Of a stretch of 64,000 nucleotides of DNA, positions 33,895 to 43,172 are shown piece after piece. The notes below the pieces were generated by a model. The model saw only the letters and a program-made list of their open reading frames with translations. It made no database searches and had not been told where the DNA came from. Location: contig NZ_JNWQ01000001.1 in the NCBI RefSeq assembly GCF_000716875.1, positions 124,001-188,000 of the forward strand, given 5' to 3'. Positions within the stretch are counted from its first letter, which is position 1, and every line of letters starts with the position of its first letter. Source of the stretch: Streptomyces novaecaesareae. GTDB lineage: Bacteria > Actinomycetota > Actinomycetes > Streptomycetales > Streptomycetaceae. The position numbers and the translations under genes were made by a program.

Positions 33895-35186
33895 ACCTGT
33901 TCGCGCACCTCGGTCGTCGCGGAGGCCGCCTCCGCAGCCTTCGCTTCGGCCGCCATCGCCTCCGCTGCCCGCTCGTCGGCCAGTGGCTCGATGTCGCGCG
34001 GAGCGCCGGAGACGGCACGCCACCAGAGGCGGAGGGCGGGCGGGTCGGCGGGCTCGAAGGGCTTGCCGGGGCGGGGGACGGTGAGGCGGGCGCCGAGCGC
34101 CTGGGCGGCCACGACCACCCGCTCGGCGGGCTCCTCCCAGGGGTGCAGCGCGAGGTTGAAGGTGCACCAGTGGATCGGCAGCAGCAGGTCGCCGCCCAGG
34201 TCCAGGTGCGCCCGGACGCCCTCCTCGGGCGTCATGTGCACCTCGGGCCAGAAGTCGCTGTACGCGCCGACCTGCATCATGGTCGCGTCGAAGGGGCCCA
34301 GCCGGCGGCCGATCTCGGTGAAGCCGGGGAAGTAGCCGGTGTCCCCGCTGTGGAAGATCCGGTGCCCGCCGCCGGCGACCACCCAGGACGCCCACAGGAA
34401 CAGCGTGCTGGTGCGCGGGCCGCGGCTGCAGTAGTGGCGGGCCGGTGTGGCGGTCAGGGTCAGCCCGGCGACCTCGGCCGACTCCCACCAGTCCAGCTCG
34501 ACGATCTGCTCGGCCGGTGCGCCCCAGTGCTCCAGGTGCGCCCCGACCCCGAGCGGGACGGCGAACACCGCGCCCGTCCCGATCAGCGCCCGGACGGTGT
34601 CCATGTCGAGGTGGTCGTAGTGGTCGTGGGAGATCACCACGACGTCCACCGGCCCGAGTTCGGACAGCGGCAGCGGTACCGGGTGCAGCCGCTTGGGCCC
34701 GGTCCAGCCGAACGGGGAGCAGCGGTCGCCCCAGACCGGGTCGAGCAGGACGCGCCGTCCGGCGATCTCGGCGAGCACGGTGGCGTGGCCCAGCCAGGTC
34801 AGCCGCAGCCCGGAGCCCGGCGGGGTGGCCAGGTCGGCCGGGAGCAGCCGGTGCACCGGTACGGCGGCGGCCGGGAACCGTCGGGTCTTGTCGCCGGTGA
34901 GCTGGGCGCGGGTGATCTCCAGCGGGCTGCGCTCGTACACCAGGCGGCGGGTCGGCACCGGGTTGCGGAAGGCGCCGTCGGCGAACTGCGGGGAGCGGCG
35001 GATCCGGGCCAGCCGCTCGCCCCGGGGCTCGGCGCCGAAGGCGTCGGTGCGGACCCGGTGCCAGGCGGCCCGGGGCAGCCCGGCCAGCCCGGGGACGGCG
35101 CGGTCGGCGGCGGGGCCGGCGGACGGCGGGGCGAACTGCGAGGACAGACCGGCGAGGCGGGAGAACCACGAGACGGGGCGGGGCAC
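33855..35186 (-). CDS. metallo-beta-lactamase-fold hydrolase (NAPE-PLD/UlaG-like)
   Basis: The protein has 443 residues from GTG 35186 with GGAGGAGCC directly upstream. The metal-binding signature HDHYDHLD is present, with further ligands in PARHYCSRG, HSGDTGYF and LPIHWCTFNLALHPW. Together with LTWLGHATVLAEIAGRRVLLDPVW this points to the phospholipase D-like/UlaG branch of the superfamily, often active on phosphodiesters or lactones. The C-terminal tail (AAEAMAAEAKAAEAAS, then VTDFSEQISKSVR) is low complexity and its last residues are encoded by palindromic repeat B. A natural ending is probably near residue 415. Confidence 0.9.
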   Translation of the reverse strand: MPRPVSWFSRLAGLSSQFAPPSAGPAADRAVPGLAGLPRAAWHRVRTDAFGAEPRGERLARIRRSPQFADGAFRNPVPTRRLVYERSPLEITRAQLTGDKTRRFPAAAVPVHRLLPADLATPPGSGLRLTWLGHATVLAEIAGRRVLLDPVWGDRCSPFGWTGPKRLHPVPLPLSELGPVDVVVISHDHYDHLDMDTVRALIGTGAVFAVPLGVGAHLEHWGAPAEQIVELDWWESAEVAGLTLTATPARHYCSRGPRTSTLFLWASWVVAGGGHRIFHSGDTGYFPGFTEIGRRLGPFDATMMQVGAYSDFWPEVHMTPEEGVRAHLDLGGDLLLPIHWCTFNLALHPWEEPAERVVVAAQALGARLTVPRPGKPFEPADPPALRLWWRAVSGAPRDIEPLADERAAEAMAAEAKAAEAASATTEVREQVTDFSEQISKSVR

Positions 35187-35416
35187 GGCTCCTCCAAGGA
35201 CGGTCACGGCTACCGGGCGTGCCGGGGCGCGTATCGCGGTGGCAGGTGGGGCCTTTGCGGTACGACAACCATCTCGTCGGAGGTTACTCGCCGTGGGCCG
35301 TCCGGACCTGGTGGAAGGCCCGGCACGGTCCAATCGGCGTACCCGGCCGCTTGGGCCCGGGCGGGGTACGGTCCAGTTCGGCCCGATGCGGCCCGGCCGC
35401 CCCGCCCTGGGTCCGG

Positions 35417-35869
35417 TCAGGCGTAGAAGCGGGTGATCGTCTCGGCGACGCAGTGCGGCTTGGCGCTCTGCTCGCTCGTGATGGTGAACCGCACCACGGC
35501 CTGGACGCCACCCGGCACCTCGGTGGCCGAGATCAGCTCGGCGGTGGCCCGGATCGACGTGCCCACCGGCACCGGAGCCGGGAAGCGGACCTTCTCGGAG
35601 CCGTAGTTCAGCGCCATCCGCACGTCCTCGACGGCGTAGCACTCCTTCGCCAGCACCGGGATCATCGACTGGGTCAGGTAGCCGTGCGCGATGGTGGAGC
35701 CGAACTGGCTCTCCTTCGCCCGCTCCGGGTCCACGTGGATCCACTGGTGGTCGCCGGTCGCCTCGGCGAACAGGTCGATCTGCCGTTGCTCGATGGTGTG
35801 CCACTCGCTGGTGCCCAGCTCGGTGCCGACGGCGGCGGTCAGCTCGGCGAGGGAGGCGAAGGTCGTCAC
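35417..35869 (-). CDS. MaoC-family hydratase
   Basis: The protein has 150 residues from ATG 35869, with AGGAGCGCACC upstream. It is a single hotdog domain with the hydratase-2 motif: DLFAEATGDHQWIHVDPERA supplies the catalytic Asp and His, followed by STIAHGYLTQSM. Such proteins hydrate enoyl-CoA or enoyl thioesters. No acyl-CoA enzyme is directly beside it, so its pathway is unclear. The 230 bases before the MBL gene hold no gene that I can recognise. Confidence 0.93.
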   Translation of the reverse strand: MTTFASLAELTAAVGTELGTSEWHTIEQRQIDLFAEATGDHQWIHVDPERAKESQFGSTIAHGYLTQSMIPVLAKECYAVEDVRMALNYGSEKVRFPAPVPVGTSIRATAELISATEVPGGVQAVVRFTITSEQSAKPHCVAETITRFYA

Positions 35870-36020
35870 GGTGCGCTCCTGGAGAGGGACAGGCCCGGGG
35901 AGGGGTCAGGACGCCGGAAGCGTATGCCTACCCACCGGTATCTGTCAGGAGCCCGAGAACCGTCAGCGGTCCGGGAGCCAGCCGGAGACGGACAGGACGG
36001 AGGCGCCGCGGCCGTCGTGC

Positions 36021-36464
36021 TCACGGCCGCAGTGCGGCGCGGCCCAGGGCGCCCAGCCCGGTCGGGAACAGTCGGCGGCCGCTCACCAGCTCCGGCACCA
36101 GCGCCACGAACAGCGGCTCCGGGTCGCCCACCCACGGTCGCAGGCCGGAGCGCAGCACCCGCCGTACCTGCTCGGGCTCGCGCACCACGTCGGCCCGCCC
36201 GTGCACCAGCACGCTCCAGCCGGTGCGGGTGACCGGGTCCAGCAGATCGGCCTGGAAGGCCACCACCGTGCCGTCAAGCCCGCGCGCGGTGGCACTTCCC
36301 CGGCGCACGGCGAGCACCAGCCGCCCGTCCAGGACCTCGAAGGAGACCGGCAGGACGGCCGGCAGTGCGTGCTCGGTGTACACCACGCGCCCGACGGGCA
36401 CGGTGCTGAGCAACCGCAGGCACTCGGCCTGGCTCAGGGTCTCCACACGGTCCTCAGGCTCCAT
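36021..36464 (-). CDS. pyridoxamine 5'-phosphate oxidase-fold (PPOX) protein
   Basis: The protein has 147 residues from ATG 36464. It shows the split-barrel flavin-binding pattern of the PPOX class: LSTVPVGRVVYTEHALPAVLPVSFEVLDG, then TVVAFQADLLDPVTRTGWSVLVHGRADVV (positions ~19-100). These proteins bind FMN or F420, or act as haem or flavin reductases; the sequence does not decide which. It diverges from the caspase-like gene at 36704 across 239 bases rich in ACGGCGG-type repeats. Confidence 0.85.
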   Translation of the reverse strand: MEPEDRVETLSQAECLRLLSTVPVGRVVYTEHALPAVLPVSFEVLDGRLVLAVRRGSATARGLDGTVVAFQADLLDPVTRTGWSVLVHGRADVVREPEQVRRVLRSGLRPWVGDPEPLFVALVPELVSGRRLFPTGLGALGRAALRP

Positions 36465-36703
36465 GCGTCCGATCGTCCTCCGGTCGGCGCCCGCGTCGAT
36501 AGGGCCCATGGTCCCTGAGCGGACGGGCCGGGAGCCCCGTCGGCGGCCGTCCGGGCGGTAGCCTGCCCGGCGGCGGCCGGTGATGCGGACGGCGGACGGC
36601 GGACGGTGACGCGAACGGCGGCTCGCCCGTGAGCCGCGCGGCGGGTGACCACAGCGGTGGGTGGCGGCCCCGGGGTGCCGGGGCCGGCCGGGAGGGGGGA
36701 CGG

Positions 36704-37558
36704 ATGGCGGGCGGGGTCGATCTGGTGGTGATCGGGGCGGACGGCGGGCCGGACCGGGCCTTCGGCGGTTCGGCGCTCGCGCCGGACGGCGCCCGGCTGC
36801 TCGCCGAGGTGCTGCCCGGGATGTGCTTCGACACCGGCGCGGCCGGCTGCCGGGTCACCACGGCGCCGCCGGACGCGGACGCCAACGCGATGCTCACCGC
36901 CGTCCGGGACGCGGCCCAGCACCCCGGTCGCTGGCTGGTGGTCTGCCTGGTCGGCCAGTTGGTGGCCGATCCGCGCGGGCGCCGGCTCGCCCTGGTCACC
37001 GGCGGCAGCACCGCTGACAACGCCTACCGCCGGGGCCTGGCCTGGGACTGGGTGGTCAGCGCGATGGTGCACGGGGACCAGGGGGAGGCGCTGCTGCTGG
37101 TCGACGCGGTGGCCGACCGGGACACCTGGGCCGCCCTGGAGCGCGGCGGCGGCGAGGACGGCGCGGGCGAACTGCTGAGCTACTCGCGCGTCCCGCTGTG
37201 GGGCCGGATCGGTCGCTACGCCTCGGGCAGACGCGGCCGGGACGCCGTACTGCCGGGCGGTGAGGGCTCGTTCAGCCGGGCTCTGACCACCGTCCTGCGC
37301 CAGGGTGTCCCGGGTGCCCCCGCGGCCGTCTCCCCGTCGGACCTCCAGCCCGCCGTGGCAGCGCTGACGGACGGGGGAGAGTCGGCCGGTAGTTCGGGTG
37401 CGCCGGGCGCGCGCCTGCTCGTTCCGCCGCACGGCGGGCGCCTGTTGATGCGCAATCGGGCCGCGGTTCGGGGCGCATTGGCCGGATTGTCGCTTTCCGA
37501 AGAACTGTTGGCCGTTCTGTGGCGGGAAAGTGCCCCGACGGAACCGCCTTCCGCGTAA
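36704..37558 (+). CDS. caspase-fold-like protein lacking catalytic residues, upstream of the Tad cluster
   Basis: The protein has 284 residues; ATG 36704 follows GGGAGGGGGGACGG. The domain order resembles the caspase/peptidase C14 fold: opening strand DLVVIGADGG, then VRDAAQHPGRWLVVCLVGQLVADPRGRRLAL, then EALLLVDAVADRDTW. Where active enzymes have GHG and D-x-C, this protein has VGQ and VDAV, so both catalytic His and Cys seem to be missing. The same arrangement, including a SRALTTVL/TRALIEAL motif, recurs in the gene at 52247 on the other side of the pilus operon. A regulatory or scaffold role is inferred. Confidence 0.6.
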   Translation: MAGGVDLVVIGADGGPDRAFGGSALAPDGARLLAEVLPGMCFDTGAAGCRVTTAPPDADANAMLTAVRDAAQHPGRWLVVCLVGQLVADPRGRRLALVTGGSTADNAYRRGLAWDWVVSAMVHGDQGEALLLVDAVADRDTWAALERGGGEDGAGELLSYSRVPLWGRIGRYASGRRGRDAVLPGGEGSFSRALTTVLRQGVPGAPAAVSPSDLQPAVAALTDGGESAGSSGAPGARLLVPPHGGRLLMRNRAAVRGALAGLSLSEELLAVLWRESAPTEPPSA

Positions 37559-37695
37559 GGTCAGGGGGCCTGAGGTGTTGCCGTGATGGGGTGGGTTGGC
37601 GAAGAATCGATCCCCAGCGGAAACACCGGCGGGACAGCGGAATTCTTCTGGCGGCCGTGGATCACTGATCGGGTCGGTCGCGACGAGGTGGGGCG

Positions 37696-38319
37696 ATGCG
37701 GCAGCGCGGAAATGTGTTGCGCCCTGGGGCGGTCGGGGTCGGCGGGGCGGTTCTGGTGTTGCTTCTCGGCGCTTGCGCGAGCGGTGGTGCCGGAGGTTCC
37801 GTCGATCACCTCGGGGCGACTGCGCCACCTGTTGCGGGAGTGAACCCGCTAACCCCTTCGAGTGGTTCGGTAAACGCCACGATCGCGCCGACCGACGGAC
37901 CCGAAGGGGCCCTGGGGCGGGTCGCGTTGAAGGCGTATCAGGACTGGTGGCAGGTCCAGGCCGAGGTTTTCGGGCGACCGGATTCGGACGGCTACACACT
38001 GGAGCAGTACTCCTCCGGGCGGGCCCTGTCCGACACCCTCGTCGGCCTTCGCCAACTCCGCGACGCCAAAGTGGTGATGACCGGCACGCCGCGCAATTCG
38101 CCGGTGGTCAAGGCCATCGACCTGAAAGCCGATCCGCAAACCGCCGTGATCGAGGACTGCGTCGACCTGACCGACTGGCACCGCGTCGATGCCGTCACCG
38201 GGGCCGCGAAGGATCCGGGCCAACGCCTGAACCGGTACGTCGCGAAGGCGTCGCTGCGCATGTTCCAAGAGCATTGGCTGATCTACGAGTTCACACGGGA
38301 GGTGGACCGGACATGCTGA
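37696..38319 (+). CDS. lipoprotein at the head of the Tad pilus cluster
   Basis: The protein has 207 residues from ATG 37696. A lipoprotein signal ends VLLLGAC, so it is lipid-anchored outside the membrane. A Ser/Pro/Thr-rich linker precedes a compact domain (ALKAYQDWWQVQAEVFG, then VIEDCVDLTDWHRVDAVTG). Its 3' end overlaps the next start by seven bases, indicating coupling. Third-position GC is somewhat lower than in neighbouring genes. It may sit at the base of the pilus or in its assembly site; no family name is certain. Confidence 0.85.
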   Translation: MRQRGNVLRPGAVGVGGAVLVLLLGACASGGAGGSVDHLGATAPPVAGVNPLTPSSGSVNATIAPTDGPEGALGRVALKAYQDWWQVQAEVFGRPDSDGYTLEQYSSGRALSDTLVGLRQLRDAKVVMTGTPRNSPVVKAIDLKADPQTAVIEDCVDLTDWHRVDAVTGAAKDPGQRLNRYVAKASLRMFQEHWLIYEFTREVDRTC

Positions 38320-39266
38320 ACGCGAGGAAACCGGCCGGGCGATTCGCGGCCGTGGCATCGATGTCGGCGGGGCTGCTGCTGTCGTCGGCCGTGACTGCGA
38401 CGGCGGACGAACCGCCGAACGGCGGGGCCGAGCAGTGTTTCCCGAACGTGATCTGCGCGGGCGCCAATTCCGGCGGAAAGACCCCCGTGCCCGGATCCAC
38501 GAAGCCGAGCGGCGGCGGTGGCGGCAGTGCGGACACCGACCCGCAGCTGTGCAGCTACCACGACGTCCCCTGGGCCTGCCACGACCCGCAGTTGGGCTGG
38601 TTCAACAGCGACCAGGGCTGCTACTTCCGCGCGCTGGACAACCCGCCGGCGGCGGGCGACTCGGCGTGGGGCGGGCACGACCCGAAGGACGGCTCGCTCT
38701 ACTCGAAGGTCTGCCCGCAGACGAGCGGGGGCCAGGACGGGGCCGAGGTCGTCTTCGTGCCCAACTCCCAGAACGGGCCGAAGCCGGACGCCGAGGCAAT
38801 GGCCATCGAGTCGGCGCGGGAGAAGGTCGTCTTCGGGAAGCCGGTGGGCAAGGTCGCGCCCGGCGACACGGCGGTGGTCAACTCGCCGGTCTGGCTCTGG
38901 GCCGACAACGCCGCGACGCCCGCGCCGGGGACGGCGGCGGTGCAGGGCGTCTCGGTCACCGTCACCCCCGGGCTGGTGCGGGCGGACTGGAGCTTCGGCG
39001 ACGGGTTCTCGACCACGTGCGCGACGGCCGGGACGCCGTACGACCACACGTACGGGGGCGCCGAATCCCCGGACTGCGGCTACGTGTTCAAGGCCAGCTC
39101 CGGCAAGCAGAAGGACGGCGTCTTCGCCGCCACGGTGACGATGAACTGGGAGGCCACCGTCGTCGTCACCGGGGGGTCCAACCCGCGGACCTTCAAGATC
39201 AAGGGCATCAAGCAGACCAGCCCGGTCTTCCGGCTCAAGGTCGCCGAGATGCAGGTGCTCAACTGA
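38313..39266 (+). CDS. secreted protein with PKD-like domain in the Tad cluster
   Basis: The protein has 317 residues from ATG 38313. The signal peptide (about residues 1-31) ends VTATADEPP. Several Cys follow (EQCFPNVICAG, LCSYHDVPWACHD, GCYFRAL), suggesting disulfides outside the cell. The C-terminal part has the PKD-like landmark RADWSFGDGFSTTC with HTYGGAESPDCGYVFK. A Gly-rich linker lies near residue 65. Such genes head Tad clusters in streptomycetes; it may be a surface or pilus-associated protein. Function inferred from position only. Confidence 0.82.
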   Translation: MLNARKPAGRFAAVASMSAGLLLSSAVTATADEPPNGGAEQCFPNVICAGANSGGKTPVPGSTKPSGGGGGSADTDPQLCSYHDVPWACHDPQLGWFNSDQGCYFRALDNPPAAGDSAWGGHDPKDGSLYSKVCPQTSGGQDGAEVVFVPNSQNGPKPDAEAMAIESAREKVVFGKPVGKVAPGDTAVVNSPVWLWADNAATPAPGTAAVQGVSVTVTPGLVRADWSFGDGFSTTCATAGTPYDHTYGGAESPDCGYVFKASSGKQKDGVFAATVTMNWEATVVVTGGSNPRTFKIKGIKQTSPVFRLKVAEMQVLN

Positions 39267-39341
39267 CCCGCCCGCGGCGGCGATCGGGCCACTGACCAGC
39301 CGCTGACGAGCCAGAGACGAACGAGGGAAGGGCGGAACCCG

Positions 39342-40202
39342 GTGGAGAACCGTACATTCGCGACGCCGGGATCCGGCACACCCGCGGGCGCCGGGGCGTC
39401 CGTGGCGCTCCCGGAGCAGCCGGAGCAGGGCGGCGGCCCGGGCAAGGGCCGGGGGCGGGCCGCGCCGCACACCCCCGGACGGACCATGCGGGCGCGGCGG
39501 CGGCGCCCGGCGGTGCTGGCGATGGCGGTCGCGCTGATCGCGGCCGGCGGGCTGGGCGGGGCCGTCCTCTACAACAGCACCGGCCAGCGGGTCGCGGTGC
39601 TGGCGCTCGCCCGGGACGTGCCGTGGGGGCAGGTGATCACCGAGGACGACCTGGTGGTGGCCCGGATCGCGAGCGACCCGGCGCTGCACCCGCTGTCCGC
39701 CCAGGAGCGGAGCAAGGCGGTCGGCCTGCGGGCCGCCACCGACCTCAAGCGCGGCGCCATGCTCACCGGCGCCGACCTGGCCCAGGGCCTCACCGTGCAG
39801 CCCGGGCAGATCGTGGTCGGCGTGTCCGCCAAGCGCAGCCAGCTGCCCGCCAGCCGGCTGCAGCCCGGGGTGCAGCTGGTCGTGGTCTACACGCCCGACA
39901 ACGGCCGGGCGGACTCGCTGCCCGCGACGGTGATCACCATCGGCCGGGTGGACACCGACGGCAGCCAGGTGATCGACGTCGCGGTCGGCACAGGGGACGG
40001 GCCCCGACTGGCGCAGTGGGTGGCGAGCGGACGGATCCAGGTGCTGCTGGCGCCGCGCGGCACCTCGGCCGGAGCGGCCGGGGGCGGCGCCGCGCCGAAC
40101 CCCGCGCCGACCGGCACGCCCGCCGCGGGGGCGCCCTCCACGGGTGCGCCTTCGCCCGGGGCCGGAGCACCCGGGGCCCCGGCCGCGACGGGCGGCGCCT
40201 GA
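39342..40202 (+). CDS. cpaB: CpaB-like SAF-domain pilus assembly protein
   Basis: The protein has 286 residues from GTG 39342 with GAGGGAAGG upstream. One membrane segment (about residues 54-76, VLAMAVALIAAGGLGGAVLY) is followed by an SAF domain (VAVLALARDVPWGQVITEDDLVV, then DLKRGAMLTGADLA). CpaB/RcpC proteins guide Flp pilus assembly at the cell envelope. The ending is a Gly/Ala/Pro-rich tail. Its stop overlaps the start of the next gene (TGATG). Confidence 0.88.
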   Translation: MENRTFATPGSGTPAGAGASVALPEQPEQGGGPGKGRGRAAPHTPGRTMRARRRRPAVLAMAVALIAAGGLGGAVLYNSTGQRVAVLALARDVPWGQVITEDDLVVARIASDPALHPLSAQERSKAVGLRAATDLKRGAMLTGADLAQGLTVQPGQIVVGVSAKRSQLPASRLQPGVQLVVVYTPDNGRADSLPATVITIGRVDTDGSQVIDVAVGTGDGPRLAQWVASGRIQVLLAPRGTSAGAAGGGAAPNPAPTGTPAAGAPSTGAPSPGAGAPGAPAATGGA

Positions 40203-41602
40203 TGGCGGTGATCGCGGTGGTCGGCGGTCCGGGCGCGCCCGGCGCGACCACGACCGCGCTGGCGCTGCTGCTGGCCTGGCCGCTCCAGCCCGGCCGGCGG
40301 GTCCTGCTGGTCGAGGCCGACCCGGACGGCGGCGCGGTGCTCGCGGGCGCCCTGGAGGGCCGGGTCGAGGCGGTGTACGGGCTGCGCAACCTGGCCGTCG
40401 CGGACCGCCGCGGGCTGCTCGCACAGACCATCTGGGAGCAGCTGATCGACCTGTCGCCCGAAGGCGAGGCCGAACGCCTGCTGCTGCCCGGGCTGACCGA
40501 CCCCACCCAGGCCCCCGGCCTCGCCTACACCTGGGAACCGCTCGCCGAACTGCTGCACGGCATCGAACAGCAGGGCTACGACGTCATCGTGGACCTCGGC
40601 CGCTCCGGCGCCACCGGCGCGAGCGCGGTGCTGGCCCGCCGGGCGGACGTGGTGGTGGCCACCGTCCGGACGACGCTGCGCGGGCTGAGCTCGATCCGGC
40701 CCCGGCTGTCCGCCCTCGCCGAGGACCTGGCCTCCGGCGGCACCGGGGCGGACGCGCTCGGGCTGCTGCTGGTCGCCGAAGGGCCGTACCCGCGCGCGGA
40801 GGTGGCGCGCGAGCTCGGGCTGCCGGTGCTCGGGGCGCTCCCGTACGCCACCCGGACGGCGAAGGTGCTCTCCGACGGCGGGGACACCACCGATCGGCGG
40901 TTCGTCCGCTCCGAGCTGATGCGGACGGCGCGGTCCGCGGCGGACGAGGTGCAGCTGCTGGTCCGCCGGCGGCGGCAGCGGCTCGCGCCGAACGCCGAAC
41001 CAGCCTCGGCCCCGGCCCAGTTGGCGGCGGCTGTCCCGGTGGCGTCCGCTCCGGTGGTACCGGCTCCGGCGGCGGCCACGGTGTCGACGCCGCCGGCGCC
41101 GGCCACGTACGGCCAGACCTCCTACGGCCAGACGGCGTACGCCCAGACGTCGTATGCCCAGGCTGCCCAAGGCCAGGCTCCGTACGGGACGGGCGGGTAC
41201 GCGCAGCCGGCCTACGGGCAGGACCCGAACGGAGCTAACGCGTACCCCTCGGTGTCCTACGGTCAGACCGGGTACGTGCAGTCGCCCTACGGCCCGGTGG
41301 ACGCCGAGCCGCCGTCGTACACCCCGCCGTCGTACACCCCGCCGCAGCCGGTGCCGCCGGTGATCGTCACCGGGCCGGTGGCGCCGCTGGCCGGCCTGGC
41401 GCCGCAGCCGGCCGCGCCGGCGCCGTTCCCGGCCCATGTGCAGTCGCCGCAGCAGGCCGACCGGGGCGGCCGGGACAGCCGGGGCGATCAGGCCGACGTC
41501 GACGAGCAGTACCCGCTCCAGCAACCGACAGTGACGGATGGTCAGGTTCAGGTGAACGGGCAGTATCCGCACAACCCCGGGGAGGTGCTCCGTGCGCGGT
41601 AG
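40202..41602 (+). CDS. CpaE/TadZ-like ATPase with a Tyr-Gly-Gln-rich tail
   Basis: The protein has 466 residues from ATG 40202. The N-terminal ~260 residues form a MinD/ParA-like P-loop domain (IAVVGGPGAPGATTTALALLLA, then VLLVEADPDGG), the class that places Tad machinery at a cell site. The usual Walker A lysine appears replaced. Residues ~302-366 are low complexity with repeated YGQ/YAQ (for example SYGQTSYGQTAYAQTSYAQA), then Pro-rich PSYTPPSYTPPQ. Such tails resemble phase-separating or prion-like segments. The gene overlaps tadA by 11 bases. Confidence 0.88.
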   Translation: MAVIAVVGGPGAPGATTTALALLLAWPLQPGRRVLLVEADPDGGAVLAGALEGRVEAVYGLRNLAVADRRGLLAQTIWEQLIDLSPEGEAERLLLPGLTDPTQAPGLAYTWEPLAELLHGIEQQGYDVIVDLGRSGATGASAVLARRADVVVATVRTTLRGLSSIRPRLSALAEDLASGGTGADALGLLLVAEGPYPRAEVARELGLPVLGALPYATRTAKVLSDGGDTTDRRFVRSELMRTARSAADEVQLLVRRRRQRLAPNAEPASAPAQLAAAVPVASAPVVPAPAAATVSTPPAPATYGQTSYGQTAYAQTSYAQAAQGQAPYGTGGYAQPAYGQDPNGANAYPSVSYGQTGYVQSPYGPVDAEPPSYTPPSYTPPQPVPPVIVTGPVAPLAGLAPQPAAPAPFPAHVQSPQQADRGGRDSRGDQADVDEQYPLQQPTVTDGQVQVNGQYPHNPGEVLRAR

Positions 41603-43172
41603 CCCCCTGCACCAGCGCCCCGCGGCCGACCCGGCCGCCCTGCCCTGGGCCACGCCGACGCCCGCGCCGATGCCGACCCCCGCGCCCGGACCGGTCGTGC
41701 CCGGACCGGTCGTGCCCGGGCCGGTCGCGCCCACCGCCGTACCCTCCCAGCTGCCCTCGCTGGACGTGCGCGGCGCCGCCACCCGGCCGGCCGTCGATCC
41801 GCAGGTCGCCCGTGAGCTCAAGCGCCAGGTCGCGGCCGAACTGCACCAGCAGATCACCCGGTTGACCACCGCCTCCGGCTCCGAGCCGGACCGCGCCACC
41901 CGCCGCCAGCGCGGCCGGGCGCTGATCGAGGAGGCCGTCGCGCGCTGGTCCGACGCCTACGCGCAGACCCGCGGCATCCCGCCCACCCGGGAACAGGACC
42001 GCGCCCTCGCCGAGGCCGTCTTCGACCTGCTCTTCCGGGCCGGCCGGCTCCAGCCCTACCTGGACGACCCGGAGATCGAGAACATCCTGATCAACGGCTG
42101 CGACGACGTCTGGGTCTCCAAGGTGCACCAACCCCTGCGTCAGGTACCGCCGGTGGCCGACAGCGACGCCGAACTCATCGAGCTGCTGCAGGACTTGGCC
42201 CGCCAGCACGGCGGCGGCGAGCGCAGCCTGTCCACCGCCAGCCCGACGCTCGCGCTGCGGCTGGAGGGCGGCATGCGCCTGCAGGCGCTCACCGAGGTGA
42301 CGCCCCGCCCGTACGTGGCGATCCGCCGCCACCGGGTGGCCTCCGCGACGCTGCCCGAGATGGTCGAACTCGGCACCCTGGACGGCACCTTGGCGACGTT
42401 CCTGGCCGCCGCGATCCGGGCCAGGAAGAACGTGATGATCACCGGCACCCAGGGCGTCGGCAAGACCAGCCTGCTGCGCGCGATGGCCGCCGAGATCCCG
42501 CCGGACGAGCGGATCGGCACCCTGGAGTCGGAGTTCGAGCTCTGGCTGCACACCCTCGGCCACCTGCGCCAGGTCGTCCCGATGGAGGCCCGCGAGGGCA
42601 ACGGCGAGCGCGTCGAGGGCCGTCTGGCCGGGGAGTTGACGATCGGCGACCTCATCCCGGCCGCGCTGCGGATGACGCTGTCCCGGATCATCGTCGGGGA
42701 GGTCCGCTCCGGCGAGGTCGTCCCGATGCTGCGGGTGATGACCAACGGCGAGGGCGGCTCGATGTGCACCCTGCACGCCCGCGGCCCGCACATGGTGGTC
42801 GACCGCATCGCCGAACTCTGCCTGGAGTACGGCTCGCACATGACCGACTCGCTCGCCTACCGGCTCACCGCCAACGCCCTGGACCTCATCGTGCACGTCA
42901 CCATGGTCGACGAGACCGCCGTCGGCGGCCGCCGGCACCGCTTCGTCTCCCACGTCCTGGAAGTCACCGGCCTCGGCGAGAGCGGCCGGCCCGCGCTGAA
43001 CACCGTCTTCGGCCCCCGGCCGGACCTCGGCGAGCCGCGGGCCGTCCCGCACACCCCGCCGCAGTGCCTGGACGACCTGCGCCGGGCCGGTTTCGACGCC
43101 GGCCTGCTGGACTCCCGGTACGGGAGTTGGGCCACCCCGCTGCAGCTGCGGATCGGGGGTGGTGCGCGGTGA
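41592..43172 (+). CDS. tadA: TadA/CpaF secretion ATPase
   Basis: The protein has 526 residues from GTG 41592, inside the end of the previous gene. It is the motor ATPase of the Tad pilus. A Pro-rich start (residues ~20-60) precedes the CpaF domain with YLDDPEIENILINGCDDVWV, Walker A GTQGVGKTS near residue 289, the Walker B/Asp-box region IIVGEVRSGEVVPML and the His box SMCTLHARG. The gene stop overlaps tadB (TGATG). Confidence 0.95.
   Translation: MRGSPLHQRPAADPAALPWATPTPAPMPTPAPGPVVPGPVVPGPVAPTAVPSQLPSLDVRGAATRPAVDPQVARELKRQVAAELHQQITRLTTASGSEPDRATRRQRGRALIEEAVARWSDAYAQTRGIPPTREQDRALAEAVFDLLFRAGRLQPYLDDPEIENILINGCDDVWVSKVHQPLRQVPPVADSDAELIELLQDLARQHGGGERSLSTASPTLALRLEGGMRLQALTEVTPRPYVAIRRHRVASATLPEMVELGTLDGTLATFLAAAIRARKNVMITGTQGVGKTSLLRAMAAEIPPDERIGTLESEFELWLHTLGHLRQVVPMEAREGNGERVEGRLAGELTIGDLIPAALRMTLSRIIVGEVRSGEVVPMLRVMTNGEGGSMCTLHARGPHMVVDRIAELCLEYGSHMTDSLAYRLTANALDLIVHVTMVDETAVGGRRHRFVSHVLEVTGLGESGRPALNTVFGPRPDLGEPRAVPHTPPQCLDDLRRAGFDAGLLDSRYGSWATPLQLRIGGGAR

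Noticed and set aside
31273..34335. A 1020-codon plus-strand frame overlapping the DUF6493 gene
   Set aside because: Arg/Pro/Ala-rich shadow frame with no domain; the overlapping frame coupled to the SWIM gene is the coherent one.
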